From Planctomycetota bacterium (lineage in GTDB: Bacteria; Planctomycetota; Phycisphaerae; Tepidisphaerales; Tepidisphaeraceae), in assembly GCA_029777755.1 (NCBI GenBank), contig JAKORQ010000134.1, forward strand, positions 1 to 5,978: 5,978 nucleotides of DNA, given 5' to 3'. The notes beneath the pieces are model-generated. The model had not been told where the DNA came from. It did no database searches and saw only the letters and a list, made by a program, of their open reading frames with translations. Positions 1 to 5,978 of the stretch are shown here, in pieces; position 1 is the first letter of the stretch; every line of letters starts with the position of its first letter. The position numbers and the translations under genes are program-made.

Positions 1-1349
1 GGAGTGGCCGGTATGGTGGCGATAGGTTCGCCAGCGGCGTTGATGGTCTGGTTCGCCATCAGCCCGCGATCCGGCCGGACAAAATACTCCATGAAGGCGT
101 TGGAGCAGAGCCGTGCAATCTCCGCCAGGCCATCCTTCTCATCCGGTCCGGCCACCTCGCGGGCTTCCATCGCCGCACGAATCGTCTCCGGCAGCGACCA
201 CCACGGCATGTCGGTGTTGATCGCGCGTCGGCTCGCCAGGTCGAAAGCCTTGCAGATTCCCTTGCCGCTTGATGAAAAGCCGTTGGCGAAGTTCTGACGC
301 AACACGCCGCGGAGCGCGTCTGCCATCTGTTCCTCGCCGGTGACGCGGATTCCCAGCTCCCGGCAGGTTCGCAGGAACTTGAGCGATAGCCCGGCAAACT
401 CGGTGGCGTGCCCGGGGTCGCTGCGGAGTATGCCGTTCTCGAAAAACGGCAACCCCGCGTCATCCACAAACTCCCACATCTCCCACTGTTGGCAACATGC
501 AGGTCCCTGCTCTCTGGACTTAACGTGGTGATGAAGGATATGCCCGATGCAGCGCAGCCCCATCTCGGCGTAGCGGGGCTGATGCGTCAGGCGCAATAGA
601 AGCTCGGCCGCCCCGATGGTGATCATCCACGGTCCCTGCGGATTTCGTCCCGCTACCGGGCGGACCGGGTTTTTCACGTCCATGGGCTGCTGATCGCTGA
701 CAAACTGCCCGGCCGCGATATCCGCAAACGCCCGGTTCAACATAAGCTCGGCCGACTCCAGCCGCCCTCGATCACTCAGGTATGCCGCCGCGGCCGCCAG
801 CCCCTTGGCATAGAAAAGATCGCTGTAGTTGGCGGCCGACGTGGAGATGTCACCGTCCTCGCGGATGCGACCTTCATCATCGATCCACAGCGGACGACCA
901 TTGATGCGCATCATGAATGTCAGCCGGCCGCCATTGCATCCGCGGATCTGCTCCATCTTCTCCATTACCTCGCGCAACATGCGCTGGATCCGCCGGAGAA
1001 GAACCTCACGTGAACTGTCGTCCAGGCCTGCGCTTGCGGCAATCCACCGTCCATGTCCGGCGAGCGCCTCCAGTCCGCGTCCCTGAATCCACGAGTAGAC
1101 AACGTCCCGGCCACGCAGTGGGTCGTCGGCTGAGAAATCCTCGCCGGTGAGAATGTCCAGCTTGGTGTCGATCATGTGATAGTCGGCAGTTCGCTCATAG
1201 CGCTCGAGGATCTGCAGCAGCACGGCCAGCAGCATGCGGCGATACTGCTCGGCCACCGAGTGCAGCGCATCACGATCGCGCACACTATCCAGCCAGGTCG
1301 GCCGATACCCGCTACAGATCGCTGAAACGGTAAGCTCGGGCAGTTCCAT
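1..1349 (-). CDS. AGE-like (N-acylglucosamine 2-epimerase superfamily) protein, partial: 3' end outside window
   Basis: Reading leftward from the ATG at 1349-1347 gives 449 uninterrupted codons to the window edge with no stop, so the C-terminus is missing. I place it in the N-acylglucosamine 2-epimerase / cellobiose 2-epimerase-like (alpha/alpha)6-barrel superfamily. Residues 85-91 read YSWIQGR, like the K/W-x-Q-x-R helix of that family. Residues 311-321 read DPGHATEFAGL, matching the NPGHxxE active-site signature (H314, E317). Residues 383-388 read WWSLPE, matching the WWxQxE helix, though with P at the usual Q position. Many amphipathic helices fit the fold, and no signal peptide is visible, so it is probably cytoplasmic. 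In ~400-residue relatives about 100 residues follow the WW motif, so perhaps 30-60 residues are missing. It lies 2 bases after the upstream URO-D-like gene with no good Shine-Dalgarno close by, which suggests coupled translation. The fold call is fairly good; the substrate is unknown, and a glycoside hydrolase with the same barrel is possible. Confidence 0.68.
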   Translation of the reverse strand, partial: MELPELTVSAICSGYRPTWLDSVRDRDALHSVAEQYRRMLLAVLLQILERYERTADYHMIDTKLDILTGEDFSADDPLRGRDVVYSWIQGRGLEALAGHGRWIAASAGLDDSSREVLLRRIQRMLREVMEKMEQIRGCNGGRLTFMMRINGRPLWIDDEGRIREDGDISTSAANYSDLFYAKGLAAAAAYLSDRGRLESAELMLNRAFADIAAGQFVSDQQPMDVKNPVRPVAGRNPQGPWMITIGAAELLLRLTHQPRYAEMGLRCIGHILHHHVKSREQGPACCQQWEMWEFVDDAGLPFFENGILRSDPGHATEFAGLSLKFLRTCRELGIRVTGEEQMADALRGVLRQNFANGFSSSGKGICKAFDLASRRAINTDMPWWSLPETIRAAMEAREVAGPDEKDGLAEIARLCSNAFMEYFVRPDRGLMANQTINAAGEPIATIPAT

Positions 1350-1351
1350 GT

Positions 1352-2449
1352 TTATGCCGCACCATACTTCTCCAGGAGCCGCATGAGCTTGTCCTCCTGC
1401 TCGCGCGGCACCGCGCCGATCATCAGCACGCCCTTGCCGGTGCCAAGCTGCTCGACCATCCGATCGATCGACTCGATCCCGCCGGCCTGGTGGGCGTAGA
1501 ACTGGATCAACTTCCCGGCCGAGTGGATCTTGCGCATCACGTCGGGCCACTCTGTCACCTTCGGCTTGCCATCGCCGGGGATCCACTGCACCCCGCGCAG
1601 TTCCTCTATCGACATCAGCGAATCAAGGTGCGGCAACTGCCCGACGCCATCGAGGTGATAGAAAGCGTTCTTGAGTTTCTGGCAGGAGCGCGCCAGCTCC
1701 GGCTTTACAAACTCATCGAACATCGCCGGCGAGATCGTGTAGGCAAAGTCGCACTGGAGCATGTAGTAGGGGTCTTCCGAGTAGATCACCGTCCAGGCGG
1801 AATAGCCGCGATTCACCTTGCCGGTCTGCGCGACCTCGGCGAAATGCCAGAAGTATTTCCACCATGCCTCGTGGATCTCGTTGGTGACGCGCTTCACCTC
1901 ATCCGGCTGGTCATACAGGTCCAGCAGCAGCCCTTCGCCCGGCCGGAATGACTGGAGCACATCCAGCGTTCCACCCAGGTCGGTGGTGCTGATGAGCACA
2001 TTGCCGCCCCATCGTCGGTTTGCCGCTTGGATGATGCTGTCGATGCGCTTAACCCAGGGATGCTGCTCGTTGTAGCGGAAGTGCAAATCCTGAATCTCGA
2101 TCTCGCCGGGCGCGTGGAACCAGACGGTGTTGTCGTCCACGTGCGGACGCGCGCCAAGGAATGCCGCCAGGGCGCCCGGGCCAAAGTCGGGCCAGACCAC
2201 GGGGAATGAGTCGCCGGGATAGCGACGGCAGGAAAGCTCGTAGTCCCAGCGGTCGACGATCTCCTCCGCCGATACTTCATCGGGATACTGCGCCGTGCGA
2301 TGTCGACGCGCGATCCTCGGCTCTTCCCGGCCGGGATCGCAGCCGGTGATCCAGACATTGAACAGCGGCCGCTCCAGTTCCCCGTTCCACCATTTTCGAT
2401 ATGTCTCAGAGATGCGTTTCCAATCCGACTCATTGAACTGAATAGACAT
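1352..2449 (-). CDS. URO-D superfamily protein (uroporphyrinogen decarboxylase-like, not HemE)
   Basis: A complete 365-residue protein. It starts at ATG 2449-2447 with AGGAG (2460-2456) six bases upstream, which settles the start, and ends at TAA 1354-1352. It resembles the broad uroporphyrinogen-III decarboxylase-like (COG0407) group, which includes methylcobalamin:coenzyme M methyltransferases. Family-like stretches are LQCDFAYTISPAMFDEFVKP (231-250), FYHLDGVGQLPHLDSL (263-278), VQWIPGDGKP (287-296) and a final barrel strand near 340-347. The N-terminal HemE signature (RPPVWxMRQAGR) is absent, so haem synthesis is unlikely. The HxC zinc motif of MtaA/MtbA-type methyltransferases is replaced by H265-L-D267. 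The N-terminal third is rich in Trp and charged residues (WKRISETYRKWWNGELERP, 10-28), as in the carbohydrate-associated branch. No signal peptide is seen. It is first in a two-gene operon with the AGE-like gene, which points to sugar-related or C1-transfer metabolism. The superfamily is confident; the reaction is unknown. Confidence 0.83.
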   Translation of the reverse strand: MSIQFNESDWKRISETYRKWWNGELERPLFNVWITGCDPGREEPRIARRHRTAQYPDEVSAEEIVDRWDYELSCRRYPGDSFPVVWPDFGPGALAAFLGARPHVDDNTVWFHAPGEIEIQDLHFRYNEQHPWVKRIDSIIQAANRRWGGNVLISTTDLGGTLDVLQSFRPGEGLLLDLYDQPDEVKRVTNEIHEAWWKYFWHFAEVAQTGKVNRGYSAWTVIYSEDPYYMLQCDFAYTISPAMFDEFVKPELARSCQKLKNAFYHLDGVGQLPHLDSLMSIEELRGVQWIPGDGKPKVTEWPDVMRKIHSAGKLIQFYAHQAGGIESIDRMVEQLGTGKGVLMIGAVPREQEDKLMRLLEKYGAA

Positions 2450-2665
2450 GTCCGACTCCTGTTGGCTCGATACGGTAGCATCGCCATCATCTCGGACAAG
2501 GCCATCTTGATCGTTAAATCGCCGTAAATCAGCAGGTGTGGCGGCAAGAGATCGCCTCCGTTGCGCTTCACCCGTTTAGCCAGATGTAACGACGCAACGA
2601 ATGACGAAACGCGATCCGCCGAGTGCGAGCAGCCCAAGATTTCTGTTTTTTCGTCCCTGATCGTT

Positions 2666-2671
2666 TATCAT
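2666..2671 (+). promoter_or_regulatory. Possible -10 element upstream of rmuC
   Basis: TATCAT matches the sigma-70 -10 consensus at five of six positions and lies 57 bases before the rmuC start in a locally T-rich stretch. No good -35 hexamer is found 16-18 bases upstream, so this is a weak candidate only. Confidence 0.2.
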
Positions 2672-2715
2672 TGCTTCCGCTGGCCTTTGGGGAAGATCTG
2701 CCGGAAGAGGGCCGC

Positions 2716-2720
2716 AGGAG
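2716..2720 (+). promoter_or_regulatory. Shine-Dalgarno of rmuC (decides the start)
   Basis: AGGAG lies 8 bases before the ATG at 2729. This selects that ATG over the upstream in-frame ATG at 2561, which would add 56 residues without family resemblance and bury the membrane anchor inside the protein. Confidence 0.75.
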
Positions 2721-2728
2721 TTTCTGCC

Positions 2729-4168
2729 ATGGATTACCTGATACCTGTTGCGTGTCTGTTGTTGGGGATATTTCTCGGTGCCCTTGCCGGGTACCTGTTC
2801 ATGCGCGGGAAGGTGCGTCAGGCGGAACTCGCCATCGAGTCGACCACCAGCAGCGAGATGGCCCGCCTGACGGAGCGGCTTAGCGCACGCGAGAGCGAGA
2901 TCGCGAGCCTGAAGGAGAAGCTCGTCAGCCAGGAGAACACCATCACCGGCCTGCGTGATGAGATCACCAAGTTGAGCGGGCGGGAGAAGGAGCTTACCGC
3001 CACCATGGCAGAAGAGCGCAGGGCAGCCGCCGAGAAGCTGGCATTACTCGATGAGGCCCGCCAGAAGCTCTCGGATGCCTTCAAGGCACTGGCGTCCGAG
3101 TGTCTTAAATCCAGCAACCAATCCTTCCTTGAGCTGGCGAAGGCCAGTCTTGAGAAGTACCAGGAATCAGCGAAGGGCGACCTGGAGAAGCGGCAGCAGG
3201 CCATCGCCGAGCTGGTCAAGCCGGTGAAGGAAACGCTGGAAAAGGTCGACGGCAAAATGCAGGAGATCGAGAAGGCCCGCGCGGAGGCATACGGTAGCCT
3301 TATCCAGCAGGTGCGGGCGCTGGCCGAGACCGGCAACAGCCTGCGTGGCGAGACATCCAACCTCGTGCAGGCGCTGCGCCGGCCCACGGTGCGCGGCCGG
3401 TGGGGCGAGATCCAGCTCAAGCGCGTGGTGGAGATGGCCGGCATGGTCGAGCACTGCGATTTCACCCAGCAGATGTCGGTCGCGACTGAAGGCGGCCGGC
3501 TCCGTCCAGACCTTGTGGTGCGCCTGCCGGGCAACAAGAACGTGGTGGTGGACGCCAAGACACCGCTTAGCGCATACCTGGAGGCGCTGGAAGCTCCCGA
3601 TGAGCAGGTGCGCCTGGCCAAGTTGAAGGACCACGCCAGCCAGGTCCGCGCGCACATAGAAGCGCTTGGCAAGAAGGCATACTTTGAGCAGTTTAACCCG
3701 GCTCCTGAATTTGTGGTGCTGTTCCTGCCCGGCGAATCCTTCTTCTCCGCCGCATTGGAGCAGGATCCGGAGCTTATCGAGATCGGCGTGAACAGGAACG
3801 TTATCCTCGCCACGCCCACCACACTGATATCGCTGCTGCGCGCGGTGGCCTACGGATGGCGGCAGGAGAGGATCGCGCAGAACGCCATGGAAATCAGCAA
3901 GCTTGGCCAGGAGCTGTACAGGCGAATCTCGACGATGAGCGAGCATTTCACCAGCGTGGGCAGGGCGCTCGACAGGGCGGTCGATGCGTACAACAGCTCG
4001 GTGGCGTCGCTGGAATCTCGCGTACTGGTCACCGCCCGCAGGTTCCGCGACCTCGACCCGGCCGCCGGCAGCGACGAGATCAACGAGGTGCCGGTGGTGG
4101 AACGCTCAACGCGCCAGCTACAGTCGCCGGAACTGTCACGCTCAGCTCTTCCCGGAGAGAATGCGTGA
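2729..4168 (+). CDS. rmuC: RmuC family DNA recombination protein
   Basis: The product is 479 residues, close to the ~475 of E. coli RmuC. Residues 3-25 form one hydrophobic, glycine-rich membrane segment (LIPVACLLLGIFLGALAGYL), followed by a basic residue cluster. A long charged coiled coil runs over roughly 30-190. The RmuC domain follows, with GRWGE at 223-227, RPD at 259-261 and VVVDAK ending at K277. This E...D...DxK layout fits the PD-(D/E)XK-like nuclease fold assigned to the family. Further family stretches are FVVLFLPGESFFSAAL and NVILATPTTLISLLRAVAYG, then a C-terminal helical region. In E. coli, RmuC limits inversions between short inverted repeats; its substrate is not well defined. 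The protein is probably anchored to the inner face of the cytoplasmic membrane. The start is ATG 2729 with AGGAG 8 bases upstream, placing the membrane anchor at the N-terminus. It has gaps of 279 and 210 bases on its two sides, so it may be a single-gene unit. Confidence 0.95.
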   Translation: MDYLIPVACLLLGIFLGALAGYLFMRGKVRQAELAIESTTSSEMARLTERLSARESEIASLKEKLVSQENTITGLRDEITKLSGREKELTATMAEERRAAAEKLALLDEARQKLSDAFKALASECLKSSNQSFLELAKASLEKYQESAKGDLEKRQQAIAELVKPVKETLEKVDGKMQEIEKARAEAYGSLIQQVRALAETGNSLRGETSNLVQALRRPTVRGRWGEIQLKRVVEMAGMVEHCDFTQQMSVATEGGRLRPDLVVRLPGNKNVVVDAKTPLSAYLEALEAPDEQVRLAKLKDHASQVRAHIEALGKKAYFEQFNPAPEFVVLFLPGESFFSAALEQDPELIEIGVNRNVILATPTTLISLLRAVAYGWRQERIAQNAMEISKLGQELYRRISTMSEHFTSVGRALDRAVDAYNSSVASLESRVLVTARRFRDLDPAAGSDEINEVPVVERSTRQLQSPELSRSALPGENA

Positions 4169-4192
4169 TCCTCAACTGCGTATCCCGCCAAA

Positions 4193-4207
4193 AGCGCGCT
4201 GCGCGCT
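4193..4207 (-). terminator. Weak hairpin, possible leftward terminator or processing stem
   Basis: AGCGCG and CGCGCT form a perfect 6-bp stem with a CTG loop, 24 bases after the rmuC stop. Read on the minus strand, the stem is followed by a short TTTT run. On the plus strand no U-run follows. It could block antisense transcription into rmuC or give weak 3'-end protection to the rmuC mRNA; it is too short to be sure. Confidence 0.25.
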
Positions 4208-4214
4208 GATCAGC
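4205..4214. repeat. 10-bp perfect palindrome GCTGATCAGC
   Basis: GCTGA directly followed by its reverse complement TCAGC. It overlaps the right arm of the preceding hairpin by three bases, so both structures cannot form fully together. It could be an operator half-site cluster or chance. Confidence 0.35.
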
Positions 4215-4301
4215 TACGGGCAGTGCAAAAAAGTGACTGCGTAGATCCATGTGAATCTGGATTGAGAGATCGTTTTGCTGACAGGATGCTGGCAGTGCGT
4301 G

Positions 4302-4310
4302 TGGTATGTT
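4302..4310 (+). promoter_or_regulatory. Possible extended -10 promoter for the ADP-ribosylglycohydrolase gene
   Basis: TGGTATGTT fits the extended -10 form TGnTATAAT with two mismatches in the hexamer, 68 bases before the start codon. The closest -35-like string (CTGACA, 4278-4283) is 21 bases away, which is too far for a standard promoter. Confidence 0.25.
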
Positions 4311-4324
4311 AGCTTCCTTAACGG

Positions 4325-4343
4325 GTGCACGGTTGATATGCAC
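4325..4343 (+). repeat. Short inverted repeat GTGCA/TGCAC in the presumed 5' leader
   Basis: The 5-bp arms at 4325-4329 and 4339-4343 flank a 9-base loop. The repeat lies just upstream of AGGAGG (4351-4356) and the likely Shine-Dalgarno (4366-4370). It could be an operator or a small leader hairpin; chance is not excluded. Confidence 0.25.
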
Positions 4344-4365
4344 AAATTGCAGGAGGTGTTCGGAA

Positions 4366-4370
4366 GGGAG
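4366..4370 (+). promoter_or_regulatory. Shine-Dalgarno of the ADP-ribosylglycohydrolase gene
   Basis: GGGAG lies 8 bases before ATG 4379, supporting that start over the adjacent in-frame TTG at 4376 and the later ATG at 4424. A stronger AGGAGG at 4351-4356 is 22 bases from the ATG, too far for direct use unless the mRNA is folded. Confidence 0.55.
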
Positions 4371-4378
4371 CATAGTTG

Positions 4379-5491
4379 ATGCGGGAGAAAGAGGGAGATA
4401 ATCCGCATCATTCAGATGCGGAAATGTACCAACGCAGCGATGCTGATCGAACGTTTGAGCAGAGTCGCGTCGCTGGTTGCCTGCTTGGAGGGGCCATAGG
4501 CGATGCCCTGGGGGCGCCGGTGGAGTTCAGGCCCTGGAGTGATATTGAGGAGTTGTACGGTCCTGAGGGGATTACCGAGCCGCCGCTGGTTGACGGCATG
4601 TATCGCGTCACAGATGACACGCAGATGACGATGTTCACGGCCGAGGGGGTGATCCGCGCCGTTCGACGGGCGCGGCAGAACCGCAATTGTGATTACGCGT
4701 CCGTCATCTACCATGCCTATCTTCGCTGGCTGCATACGCAGGGGGAGGAACTGCCGGTCGCACCCGAGTTGGTACTGGATGGCTGGCTGCTGGGCAGCCG
4801 CGACCTGTACCATCGCCGCTCGCCCGGCAGCACCTGCCTGTCGGCGCTGGCGTCAGGCGAGATGGGCTCGATGCGCAATCGCATCAATGATTCAAAGGGC
4901 AGCGGCGGCGTGATGCGCGTTGCCCCCATCGGGCTTGCGCCCGCCGTCCCGGATCCGTTCAACCTGGGGGCGCAGGCGGCGGCCATCTCCCATGGGCATC
5001 CATCATGTTACCTGGCGGCCGGGGCGTTTGCGGCCATCATCCGCTTCGTCATGGAAGGCGCGCATCTCGAGCAGGCCATTGCCCGCGCGCTGCGCATCCT
5101 CGAGTCGTATGAAGGGCATGATGAAGTCACCAGCGCCATAGCGTCGGCCACCTGGCTGGCCGAGCGAGCAAAACCATCGGTGCAGTCGGTGGAGTCGCTG
5201 GGGCAGGGTTGGGTTGCCGAGGAGGCGCTGGCGATCGCCCTCTATTGCAGCCTGGCGTACCCGGACGACTTCCTCTCCGCCGTTCGCCTGGCGGCCAATC
5301 ACTCCGGCGACAGCGACAGCACAGCAGCCATGACCGGCAACCTCATGGGCGCGCGCATGGGCGTGGGTGCGATCCCGGGGCAGTGGCTGGCTCACCTGGA
5401 GCTGCGCGATGAGATCCAGATACTGGCGAGCGACCTGCTGGCCTGCGCCGACGTGGCCGACGACTGGCATGCCCGGTATCCGCCGCACTGA
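4379..5491 (+). CDS. ADP-ribosylglycohydrolase (DraG/ARH family)
   Basis: A 370-residue protein of the ADP-ribosylglycohydrolase family (PF03747), dinuclear-metal enzymes that remove ADP-ribose from modified side chains or related ADP-ribosyl compounds. All the main signatures are present: GCLLGGAIGDALGAPVEF (33-50), the first metal motif T78-D79-D80-T81-Q-M, GSGGVMR (174-180), SHGHPSCYLAAG (204-215) and the second metal motif GDSDSTAAMTGNLMGA (310-325, with D311, D313 and S314). It should therefore be catalytically competent and cytoplasmic. About 28 hydrophilic residues precede the domain; ATG 4424 (residue 17) would shorten this tail but lacks as good a Shine-Dalgarno. No DraT, nitrogenase reductase or ADP-ribosyltransferase gene is in the window, so the substrate is unknown. 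A DUF488 gene follows 58 bases downstream on the same strand and is probably co-transcribed. The family is very sure; a role as DraG proper is not. Confidence 0.93.
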   Translation: MREKEGDNPHHSDAEMYQRSDADRTFEQSRVAGCLLGGAIGDALGAPVEFRPWSDIEELYGPEGITEPPLVDGMYRVTDDTQMTMFTAEGVIRAVRRARQNRNCDYASVIYHAYLRWLHTQGEELPVAPELVLDGWLLGSRDLYHRRSPGSTCLSALASGEMGSMRNRINDSKGSGGVMRVAPIGLAPAVPDPFNLGAQAAAISHGHPSCYLAAGAFAAIIRFVMEGAHLEQAIARALRILESYEGHDEVTSAIASATWLAERAKPSVQSVESLGQGWVAEEALAIALYCSLAYPDDFLSAVRLAANHSGDSDSTAAMTGNLMGARMGVGAIPGQWLAHLELRDEIQILASDLLACADVADDWHARYPPH

Positions 5492-5549
5492 GGTTGACGG
5501 CAGGCATGCAGGCCTGGTCGATCGAGGGCATTTACACATAGAGTTAGTC

Positions 5550-5972
5550 GTGGCGATTCGCACCAAACGTTGGGATGAACCCCAGGAGGCCGAGGACGGT
5601 CTGCGCATACTCATTACCCGCTTTCGCCCGCGCGGGCTTCCCAAGGAGAAGGAGACCTGGGACATATGGCGCAAGGAGCTGGCGCCCAGCCCTGACCTGG
5701 TGAAGGCGTATCGTGAGAAGGATCCCTCACACAAGAGCATCACCTGGGAGGTTTATCGCAGCCGTTACCTGAAGGAGATGCAGGACCCGGCCGCCCGTGC
5801 CCAGATCGAGAAACTGGCCGACGCCGTGGCGGCCGGCCATACCATCACGCTGCTCTGCTCCTCCACCTGCTATCGCGAATCACGCTGCCACCGCTCTCTG
5901 CTGAAGCAGCTTATCGAGGAGGAAGTCGCCAGGCGCACGCCGGCCGGGCCTTCGTCCACGGGGCGCAAGTGA
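5550..5972 (+). CDS. DUF488 / YeaO-like family protein
   Basis: A 140-residue protein if read from GTG 5550. The reading frame stays open upstream into the preceding gene, but those residues are low-quality (Arg/Trp-rich shadow), while the family-like sequence begins right at this GTG: VAIRTKRWDEPQEAEDGLRI compares with the typical IKRVYDPPxxxDGYRVLV start of DUF488. Next come RFRPRGLPKEK (24-34; family RLWPRGLSKE), a helical stretch WRKELAPSPDL (40-50), ITWEVYRSRYLKEM (64-77; family FxxRYxxEL), and a C-terminal strand with cysteines: TLLCSSTCYRESRCHRSLL (100-118), C103, C107, C113 and the family CHR at 113-115. The function of DUF488 is not established; a nucleotide- or ligand-binding role is guessed for the family. 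Only a partial Shine-Dalgarno (GAG, 5541-5543) precedes the start, so translation may depend on the upstream gene. No signal peptide or membrane segment is seen. Confidence 0.82.
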   Translation: MAIRTKRWDEPQEAEDGLRILITRFRPRGLPKEKETWDIWRKELAPSPDLVKAYREKDPSHKSITWEVYRSRYLKEMQDPAARAQIEKLADAVAAGHTITLLCSSTCYRESRCHRSLLKQLIEEEVARRTPAGPSSTGRK

Positions 5973-5978
5973 CAAACC

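Larger units (their letters stand above)
2450..2728. promoter_or_regulatory. Divergent intergenic region between URO-D-like operon and rmuC
   Basis: These 279 bases separate two genes transcribed away from each other, so both promoters should lie here. The leftward gene has its Shine-Dalgarno at 2460-2456 and the rightward gene at 2716-2720. An open frame continues upstream of rmuC to 2561, but its residues show no RmuC similarity. I found no convincing paired -35/-10 for the leftward operon and no long operator-like palindrome. Confidence 0.6.
4169..4378. other. Intergenic region with several short inverted repeats
   Basis: This 210-base gap lies between rmuC and the ADP-ribosylglycohydrolase gene and holds no credible gene. 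It contains, in order: a 6-bp GC hairpin (4193-4207), an overlapping 10-bp perfect palindrome (4205-4214), a weak stem GCAGT/ACTGC (4220-4224 with 4236-4240), a weak stem ATCCA/TGGAT (4245-4249 with 4258-4262), and GTGCA/TGCAC (4325-4329 with 4339-4343). A possible extended -10 is at 4302-4310. The region is more AT-rich than the flanking genes, as expected for a promoter region. Confidence 0.6.

Noticed and set aside
59..469. A 136-codon minus-strand frame at the left end
   Set aside because: It is a shifted-frame shadow of the AGE-like gene, which reads without a stop through this whole stretch and carries family motifs there.
2469..2498. A leftward sigma-70 promoter (TTGTCC ... TACCGT) for the URO-D-like operon
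   Set aside because: Spacing of 16 is acceptable, but the -10 matches only about three of six positions and no other support exists.
1894..2637. A 247-codon minus-strand frame overlapping the URO-D-like gene
   Set aside because: It is out of frame with a well-supported protein; its product is Arg/Ser/Thr-rich low-complexity sequence without family resemblance.
2561..2728. An in-frame 56-residue extension of RmuC
   Set aside because: The extension lacks similarity to RmuC and would place the membrane anchor internally; ATG 2729 has a well-spaced AGGAG.
2818..3822. A 334-codon open frame on the minus strand
   Set aside because: It is fully antisense to rmuC, whose protein matches its family along its whole length. 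The antisense product is Ser/Arg-rich with no recognisable motif, typical of a shadow in GC-rich DNA.
4193..4207. A rightward intrinsic terminator for rmuC
   Set aside because: The stem is only 6 bp and no U-run follows on the plus strand; only the minus strand shows TTTT after the stem.
4379..5491. Naming the hydrolase draG as a nitrogenase regulator
   Set aside because: Family motifs support ADP-ribosylglycohydrolase activity, but no draT or nif gene is visible, and most members of this family are not linked to nitrogen fixation.
5367..5549. A longer DUF488 protein starting inside the hydrolase gene
   Set aside because: The extra residues are Arg/Trp-rich and unlike the family, while family similarity begins exactly at GTG 5550.

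Overview
This is bacterial DNA, GC-rich by eye, with tightly packed genes, clear Shine-Dalgarno sequences and GC-ending codons. No gene marks the lineage firmly. The pairing of a non-HemE uroporphyrinogen-decarboxylase-like protein with an N-acylglucosamine-2-epimerase-like protein is the sort of set I associate with free-living carbohydrate degraders such as Planctomycetota, Verrucomicrobiota, Lentisphaerota, Armatimonadota and related uncultured groups. That placement is an inference.

Layout. Positions 1-2449 hold a leftward two-gene operon. The promoter-proximal gene (1352-2449) encodes a URO-D superfamily protein that is not the haem enzyme HemE. Two bases after its stop, a second gene starts at 1349 and runs off the left edge of the window. 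It encodes an AGE-like (alpha/alpha)6-barrel protein, which no complete open frame reveals because its end lies outside the window. Positions 2450-2728 are a divergent intergenic region. A rightward block follows: rmuC (2729-4168, membrane-anchored coiled coil plus nuclease-like domain), a 210-base gap with several small inverted repeats, a DraG-type ADP-ribosylglycohydrolase (4379-5491), and a small DUF488/YeaO-like protein (5550-5972) 58 bases downstream.

How the genes may work together. The left pair is very probably co-transcribed and translationally coupled, and its context suggests sugar or sugar-derivative metabolism. On the right, the DraG-family hydrolase and DUF488 protein probably share a transcript. 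RmuC may be separate because it has its own gap on both sides. There is no nitrogenase gene or DraT partner in view, so the hydrolase should not be assumed to control nitrogen fixation. I see no mobile element, CRISPR array, tRNA or rRNA. The window looks like ordinary chromosome with two lightly characterised gene pairs; I did not find clear evidence of a wholly new system.
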